Positions 59,321-64,000 of a DNA stretch of 64,000 bases are shown one piece after another. The notes beneath the pieces were generated by a model. That model made no database searches. It was not told the DNA's origin and saw only the letters and a list, made by a program, of their open reading frames with translations. The position numbers and the translations under genes were made by a program. Position 1 is the stretch's first letter; the number at the start of each line of letters is the position of its first letter. The stretch spans positions 124,001 through 188,000 of the forward strand of contig CBDDFL010000001.1 of the NCBI GenBank assembly GCA_965227095.1. The letters run 5' to 3'. The DNA comes from JANQMY01 sp965227095. Lineage in GTDB: Bacteria; Pseudomonadota; Alphaproteobacteria; JANQMY01.

Positions 59321-60262
59321 TCACCGCCAATCCTGCAAAGCGCGTGGTTCGGCGATCATGTCGATCCGGTCATTGATGCGGTAGGTCACGGGGAACACGC
59401 CCTCGCCGCCCAACTCGCCCGCCTTGATGGCATCCAATGCCGCGCGCAGGTCGCTCACGTCTTGCAGCGTCACTTCCGGGGCACCCGGTGGGGTAATGCG
59501 GTGGGCGCCCCAAATTTTATAGTCCGCGGTCACTTCGGCCAGCACACGATCCGCCCCCTGAACATAATCGCCCATGCTGCTGTTAGGAAGAAAGGCGAAT
59601 AGCGGACCGGGATAAATAAAGTCACCGGTGAACAGCGTTCTGTTTTCCTCGTCCAACAGCGAGATTGAATCTTCCGTATGGCCCGGCGTGTAGAGCACTT
59701 TCAGCGTGCGGTCCCCGAGCGATAAAGTGCCGCCAGGCTCGAGCCATTCGTCCACCTCTAGGGTGATGTTGTCGATGCCTTCCACAAAGCCCAGATGCTC
59801 ATCCCGCGTCAGCGACAATTTGTTGTCCGGCGCACGGTCCCGCAGATAGGGCAGATCCACCACGGCGATGTTTTCAAACGTGACCGTATTGCCCGTGTGA
59901 TCGAAATGAAAATGAGACGGCACAAAGGTGATGGGTTTATCGGTCAGACTTTCCGCCACGGACCGAATGTCGAAATAGCCGGGCCCCGCATCGAACAACA
60001 CCGCGCGTTCCGACCCGACGATCAAATAGCTGTAGCATTGCTGGGCATAACGCGGCTCGCCGATGGCGAAGGTTTGACGGTCGAGGGCCTCGACCGTGAA
60101 ATAGTCATCCACCCAGCGTACGTTGGGGCCTTCGTCTTGTGCCTCCAGAAGGGGCGGCATCTCGCCCGTTGCCAGAGATTGAAACGCAATTTCATGGCGC
60201 TGCCACACAAGTACAGCGGCCAATCCGAAGATTAATACAGTCGCTGTGATCAGAATGCGCAT
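59321..60262 (-). CDS. Metallo-beta-lactamase-fold hydrolase, exported
   Basis: A 313-residue MBL-fold protein. The N terminus is a signal anchor (ILITATVLIFGLAAVLVWQ). Metal motif HFHFDH at 117-122, another ligand in YTPGHTEDS, and FTGDFIYPG holds the bridging Asp. The family hydrolyses many esters, lactones and thioesters; relatives with this layout include lactonases, and the substrate is unknown. The gene lies 29 bp downstream of the epoxide-hydrolase-like gene in the same direction, so they are probably one transcript and may act in sequence on the same compound in the periplasm. Confidence 0.88.
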   Translation of the reverse strand: MRILITATVLIFGLAAVLVWQRHEIAFQSLATGEMPPLLEAQDEGPNVRWVDDYFTVEALDRQTFAIGEPRYAQQCYSYLIVGSERAVLFDAGPGYFDIRSVAESLTDKPITFVPSHFHFDHTGNTVTFENIAVVDLPYLRDRAPDNKLSLTRDEHLGFVEGIDNITLEVDEWLEPGGTLSLGDRTLKVLYTPGHTEDSISLLDEENRTLFTGDFIYPGPLFAFLPNSSMGDYVQGADRVLAEVTADYKIWGAHRITPPGAPEVTLQDVSDLRAALDAIKAGELGGEGVFPVTYRINDRIDMIAEPRALQDWR

Positions 60263-60291
60263 GTCTTTTCCCTTTTTTGGCGCAGCTTAGA

Positions 60292-61353
60292 TCAGCGATC
60301 TTCGGATGTCTGGCCGATTTCGGCGGTGGAATTATCATCAGCAGAAAGGTCTCTATCACGACCAGACTTTACAGCCTTTAAAAGGTCTGGAAGGGAAAGA
60401 GTGAACAAGATTTGTTTCGCCATTTCCTCTGGTTCTTCGGCAATCAACCAGTGCCCCAGCTCAGGATGTATGAGCACGTTAGACATAAAATCTTGCGAAC
60501 GTTCTGCACTCGTCAATGAGATGAACGCATCTTTCGCACCAAACACAAAGCTCACCAGCATATTTGGCTCTCCATCTTCGGGGATGCCATCAATGGGCGG
60601 GTTTTCCGCACGATAGGCATTGATCATGGTGTCCATGGCGTGATCCCGATCCCAGACCTGTTCGTAGACGGAGAGATCGTCGTCCGAAAACGTACCGGGC
60701 CGGCTGGTGTCCCGCAGACTGTTCTTGATCAAGGTCGGGCCGTAGGTCCGCATCAATAGTTCCGGCAAGATCGGTAGTTTGAGAAAGGACCGGTACCAGC
60801 TGACATCGGACTCATTGCCCACCGCCTGAAACGCCAAGGGGTGACCCACGCTGAAAATCACGGCGGACATCACCCTGTCCGGATGTTCGAAGATCATGCG
60901 CCAGGCAACACCCGCCCCGATGTCGTGGGCAACGATGTTGGCGCTGTCCCAGCCCTGGCTGTCCATCAGCCCCAGCATGTCGCCGGCATATTTGCGTTGG
61001 GTGTAGTTCTTCACGCCGGCGGGTTTGTCGGACCGGTTATAGCCGCGAAGATCCGGCACCGCGACGCGATACCCCGCCTCTGCTAGCGGCTTGATCTGAT
61101 GACGCCAGGCAAACCAGAATTCCGGAAAGCCATGCATGAGGATGACAGGCTTGCCGTCTTCCGGCCCCGCAAACACCACATGTAGCGTCACCTCGCCCAC
61201 ATCCACGCGCTGGCTATCGAGGCCCATCCCGATCTGATCTTCTGCGATGCCCACATCGTCCACATAGGACGTGCCGCCGCTGAACCAGATGATCAGCGCG
61301 AAAACCGCCAGCACAAGAACAAAAATCGGCAGTGCCTTGAGAAAATTCCACAT
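60292..61353 (-). CDS. Alpha/beta hydrolase, epoxide-hydrolase-like, membrane-anchored
   Basis: A 353-residue enzyme with an N-terminal helix (ALPIFVLVLAVFALIIWF), then an alpha/beta hydrolase domain. The oxyanion motif HGFPEFW at 74-80 is typical of epoxide hydrolases and dehalogenases, and the nucleophile is Asp144 in VAHDIGAG. The catalytic His is in HPELGHWL near the end. Two tyrosines that activate the epoxide are expected in the lid but I cannot assign them with certainty. Substrate unknown. First gene of an operon with the MBL-fold gene. Confidence 0.87.
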   Translation of the reverse strand: MWNFLKALPIFVLVLAVFALIIWFSGGTSYVDDVGIAEDQIGMGLDSQRVDVGEVTLHVVFAGPEDGKPVILMHGFPEFWFAWRHQIKPLAEAGYRVAVPDLRGYNRSDKPAGVKNYTQRKYAGDMLGLMDSQGWDSANIVAHDIGAGVAWRMIFEHPDRVMSAVIFSVGHPLAFQAVGNESDVSWYRSFLKLPILPELLMRTYGPTLIKNSLRDTSRPGTFSDDDLSVYEQVWDRDHAMDTMINAYRAENPPIDGIPEDGEPNMLVSFVFGAKDAFISLTSAERSQDFMSNVLIHPELGHWLIAEEPEEMAKQILFTLSLPDLLKAVKSGRDRDLSADDNSTAEIGQTSEDR

Positions 61354-61441
61354 GCCTCACCCCCAGGCAGATTGGTTTTTCTTCTACAGCGATCGTAGAC
61401 CGCCAGGCGCCAAGATACCAGCGCGGAAAATTGGGGGCTCG

Positions 61442-62383
61442 CTATCGTATCGTCGCGGGAGGTCGGGCAGTCGAGAACACCTTGAGAAACACCGCCGGTG
61501 TCGTTACATCCACCGCGAACGCGCCTTGACCAAACAAGCCCGCGCTCAAAATGAGGAAGGGGACATCTTGCCGATTGAGCTCACGCAGCGCCTTGGTATC
61601 GACGATCAACATGGACCCTGTGGCGGTGAGGCGGCCGATCTTGATTTCCGCGTCTTTGAGAACCGTACGCGGACGAAATTCGCCGGTGGCTCCCTCCACC
61701 AGCCATTTTTCTTCGAGGCGGCGATACAAGCGTTCCAAACCGATCCGGCGCGCGCCCGGCCAATTCAAGATCAATGTGGTGGACCCCAGATCAATGAGCG
61801 CGTCTATCTTTTTGCCATCCACGCGCACCGGCACGAACAAAAGCTTGAACGGGCGTTTGAGCGTGGTGTCATGATAGACCGGCAGTTTGCGCCAACCGGA
61901 AAAGAGCCGCCGGGGAACGTCATCATGATTGTAGAGTGTGAGCGTCTGATTGTTATTGTCAAAGACCAAAACGAACTCACTCAAAAAGTTTAGGCCGATA
62001 ATGCCCACCCAGTCGCGCTCAACCGATGGCGATTTTAGCACGATCGCCTCAAGATCTGTTACCTGAGCGCTTCCCATGCTCAGGCGGTCAAGCCGCGTGA
62101 GGGGGTGTTCTCCGCTTTCAACAATGCCATGAACCATCGCATAGGTGTTTTGGGTCTGCTCAAGATTGAGACGTTGAGCAAGCGGTTCAAAAATGACCGA
62201 AGTTGTGGCGCCCGTATCGATCAGAAACGGAAACGGACCGTGATCATTGATCCGCACGTCAACCAACAGCAAGCCCCGTTCCGTTTTCCGAAACGGCACC
62301 GTATCGGTTTCCGCCATGGCGTGGCCCGGCCAAACCGTCGCCGCCACGCCCAAGCAAACCAACAATGTCAGAATGAACCGCAC
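61442..62383 (-). CDS. Retropepsin-like aspartic protease family protein
   Basis: A 313-residue exported protein (signal peptide to about AMAE). Two retropepsin-type segments: DTGAT at Asp56 in FPFLIDTGATTSVIF, with the later GIIGLNFLSEF, and a second, DLGST at Asp198 in KIDALIDLGSTTLIL, with GLFGQGAF near the end. The second one lacks Thr/Ser after Asp (Leu instead). If the fold pairs the two halves, catalysis may depend on the first. Such proteins are periplasmic in alphaproteobacteria, with unclear targets. Confidence 0.8.
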   Translation of the reverse strand: MRFILTLLVCLGVAATVWPGHAMAETDTVPFRKTERGLLLVDVRINDHGPFPFLIDTGATTSVIFEPLAQRLNLEQTQNTYAMVHGIVESGEHPLTRLDRLSMGSAQVTDLEAIVLKSPSVERDWVGIIGLNFLSEFVLVFDNNNQTLTLYNHDDVPRRLFSGWRKLPVYHDTTLKRPFKLLFVPVRVDGKKIDALIDLGSTTLILNWPGARRIGLERLYRRLEEKWLVEGATGEFRPRTVLKDAEIKIGRLTATGSMLIVDTKALRELNRQDVPFLILSAGLFGQGAFAVDVTTPAVFLKVFSTARPPATIR

Positions 62384-62623
62384 GCGCCCTCTCTGCCCAC
62401 GACCGCTTCCCTAATGGGCGGCCTTTTTTTACACATAGGCAGACAGTCTATCCCGGCAAGGGCTTCAACAGCGGTGCATATTTACGCAGCGCCAACATAA
62501 AGAGGCCAAAACTTCGTGCACTCGCCTAGGGACGTGCATACCCCGCAAAATTTCCCGTATTTAGTGCTGTTTACCAACACTCTACTTAAAAGATATGCTT
62601 CGCAAGATAGGCGGGAGATAGCG

Positions 62624-63373
62624 ATGCCAAGACTAACGCTCGTGTTAATGCTGATGATGGCGCTCGTCCTGAGTGCGTGCGCAACCTCTAAAGACGAAAA
62701 AATAACCGTCGGCTTGGAAACGCCCCAATACCCCAACCTCAAGCTTCTGTTCCGGCACGGACGCGTCATCGAACCCAAAGCGAAGCCATTTAATGTCGAT
62801 CCAAAATCCGCGAAGAACATTTGTTACGCAGTGGAACGAGTATCCAAAAGCGGTTGGATCGGCCTTCTCATGGAAGAAAACTGTCCGTCGAGTGGGGTGT
62901 CCTCCACCGTGCAAATGGTTTACGCGGTGAATAAGGCACAACCTAGTACAAACCGATTTTCCGTCACCTCAAAAGCTATCAAAACAGCTTTATCGCAGGG
63001 CAACTTATGCCCGGGTGCTCAGTTCGGCAGAGATATGACGCTCACATTTGCCGACACATCGAATCCGTCTCAATCCGAACTCGAGCCTTTACTCCAAATG
63101 GTTACCGGCGCTTACCCGACGGGATACATTTATGCTTTCGTGATGAGCCGGCAAATCTGGTACGAACTCGCCAAATTGGAAGGCTATCCGGATGACCATC
63201 AATGGCGGGCACTCAAACAAAAACTGCAATCACCCAACCTTGACTATTTTTACCTTCACTATCTCGGTTTGGAGATGATGACAGGCGCCTTGGATCAAAT
63301 AGTAGTCGGCGCGATTCCCCAGAGGAATGTTACTCCACCTCCCTCGGACGCTTGCGCTCAGATTACAGACTAA
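62624..63373 (+). CDS. Lipoprotein of unknown function
   Basis: A 249-residue lipoprotein. The frame extends upstream, but the ATG at 62624 follows GGGAG and begins a classic lipoprotein signal with LVLSAC (Cys at 19). The mature region shows no motif I recognise: a hydrophobic segment near CYAVERVSKSGWIGLLMEE, and several Cys (CYAV, NCPSS, LCPGA, DACAQ) that could pair in the periplasm. Codon use looks like that of neighbours. Convergent with the membrane protein gene that follows, 35 bp away. No function proposed. Confidence 0.75.
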   Translation: MPRLTLVLMLMMALVLSACATSKDEKITVGLETPQYPNLKLLFRHGRVIEPKAKPFNVDPKSAKNICYAVERVSKSGWIGLLMEENCPSSGVSSTVQMVYAVNKAQPSTNRFSVTSKAIKTALSQGNLCPGAQFGRDMTLTFADTSNPSQSELEPLLQMVTGAYPTGYIYAFVMSRQIWYELAKLEGYPDDHQWRALKQKLQSPNLDYFYLHYLGLEMMTGALDQIVVGAIPQRNVTPPPSDACAQITD

Positions 63374-63408
63374 ACGATGAGAGTCACCATATTGCCTTCC
63401 CGAGTCAT

Positions 63409-63909
63409 TCAGAGATTTCCGGCCGTGTGCGTGTATTTCTGCCAAGCGCCCCAGGCGAGCAACCCAAAGGCGATATGAACAGCAACAACCGGCGGCCACC
63501 CGGACACATAAATCACATTATTGACCCAGCCGCCCGGAAACGGGCCGCCCCCAAAGGCAAGCCCCCGTGTCCCGGCCAGTGCATTGGCCCAAGCGGGCAG
63601 CGTAAACATCCAGGCGGTCACCAGCGACGACCAAAAGAACCATTTGGTCTGGCGTTCGGTCAGCGCCAGGAAGGGGGCGATGGCGGCAAAGCCGATCAGC
63701 ATCAACCCATTGGTGATGCCTTCCAAATGCGCCATGTTCCAGGCCCGCGCTTCGCCCGGCACCTGCACGTCTATTGCGGGCACGACTGGCCACAGCACGA
63801 TTTGCCCCAGCAGCATGAACATATACATCCACCCCACCAGCACGGCGGTGATCAACAGGCCGGCGCCATTCAGCACCAACAAAATGCGGTGACGATCGCT
63901 CATTATCAT
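63409..63909 (-). CDS. Small membrane protein, styrene oxide isomerase-like
   Basis: A 166-residue (or 164 from ATG 63903) protein with four predicted helices. Helix 2 holds W-NMAH-LEG-ITNG, and later come TRGLAFGGGPFPGGW and GLLAWGAW. From memory, the styrene oxide isomerase StyC has WARAHSG-PALNG, NRGLTFGPNHFGPG and GVLAMGA at matching places; its His in the first motif binds the heme. His61 here is in the same place. Family assignment is by motif recall only. StyC opens epoxides to aldehydes in the membrane. It is possible that this is a divergent homologue with another function. It may be in one transcript with the partial frame upstream. Confidence 0.5.
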   Translation of the reverse strand: MIMSDRHRILLVLNGAGLLITAVLVGWMYMFMLLGQIVLWPVVPAIDVQVPGEARAWNMAHLEGITNGLMLIGFAAIAPFLALTERQTKWFFWSSLVTAWMFTLPAWANALAGTRGLAFGGGPFPGGWVNNVIYVSGWPPVVAVHIAFGLLAWGAWQKYTHTAGNL

Positions 63910-63924
63910 TTCCCCGTTATGTTG

Positions 63925-64000
63925 TTATGCCGCCAAGGCCGGCGACTTATTTTCTAGATGATCTGTATCAAGACGGTTGAGGCGGTCTTCGCCTTGCCGG
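63925..64000 (-). CDS. Partial frame at right edge (C terminus, unknown)
   Basis: On the minus strand a frame is open from the right edge and ends in TAA at 63927-63925, with the last residues RLDTDHLENKSPALAA. Only 24 codons are seen, so no family can be named and it may not be a gene. If real, it ends 15 bp before the start of the styrene-oxide-isomerase-like gene and could be co-transcribed with it. Confidence 0.3.
   Translation of the reverse strand, partial: RQGEDRLNRLDTDHLENKSPALAA

Noticed and set aside
1..64000. tRNA, rRNA, CRISPR arrays, IS elements, prophage or defence systems
   Set aside because: I looked for cloverleaf-like T-arm motifs, regular repeats, transposase and integrase motifs in the gaps and ORFs and found none I could support.

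Overview
The window looks like a chromosomal stretch of an alphaproteobacterium with moderately high GC. The evidence is gene content: a gltB-gltD-NUDIX block, a hopanoid gene (hpnH), a bacterial GlnRS, tandem regulators of the winged-helix/cyclase/TPR type, and many acyl-CoA, P450, Baeyer-Villiger and aromatic-hydroxylase genes typical of hydrocarbon- and xenobiotic-degrading lineages. I cannot fix the order. I see no tRNA, rRNA, CRISPR array, insertion sequence or prophage.

Layout. 1-2.8 kb: tail of a TesB-type thioesterase, an NAD malic enzyme and a DUF1287 lipoprotein candidate. 2.8-10 kb: oxygenase island. A CYP153-type P450 diverges from a TetR regulator plus Baeyer-Villiger monooxygenase around a 40-bp symmetric operator/promoter. 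After a terminator comes a minus-strand operon of TfdB-like hydroxylase, MarR regulator and ACMSD-like amidohydrolase behind a promoter with a perfect palindrome. 10-17 kb: gltB-gltD-NUDIX. 17-24 kb: EamA transporter; DksA-like/GNAT/VOC set; and glnS followed by a secreted chorismate mutase-cyclohexadienyl dehydratase fusion and a TauD-type dioxygenase. 24-26.4 kb: cobalt-type nitrile hydratase (alpha, beta, accessory) diverging from a HupE/UreJ-type metal permease. 26-31 kb: Gfo/Idh/MocA oxidoreductase, GNAT, a lipoprotein with a methyltransferase fold, and a YjgN-M48 pair. 31-36 kb: two large tandem regulators, one with intact and one with degenerate cyclase residues. 36-44.6 kb: two crotonase-fold enzymes, a YdjM-like membrane protein, aldehyde dehydrogenase, LysR with an ABM protein, TauE/SafE permease, and a GST facing TetR-D-cysteine desulfhydrase across a perfect palindrome. 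44.9-47.5 kb: two related secreted four-cysteine proteins of unknown function and an OmpA protein. 47.9-50.3 kb: DUF4332, DUF2780 and a HerA-like ATPase. 50.6-54.4 kb: sulfatase, and an Rrf2 regulator with DoxX and DUF1499 genes that share a repeated upstream site. 54.4-58.4 kb: hybrid histidine kinase, a 0.6-kb gene-free stretch, and hpnH. 58.5-64 kb: TetR, metallo-beta-lactamase-fold hydrolase, epoxide-hydrolase-like enzyme, retropepsin-like protein, a lipoprotein of unknown function, and a small membrane protein resembling styrene oxide isomerase.

Functionally the window mixes housekeeping nitrogen and carbon genes with small, locally regulated degradation modules. Several modules carry their own regulator and a clean palindromic operator in the adjacent gap, so the regulator-to-target assignments are among the better supported inferences. 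The most unusual items are the AroQ-PheC fusion, the nitrile hydratase/HupE pairing, the symmetric bidirectional promoter, the duplicated Rrf2-type site, the paired four-cysteine proteins, the degenerate cyclase paralogue and the styrene-oxide-isomerase-like protein. No single locus reads as a clearly new multi-gene system.
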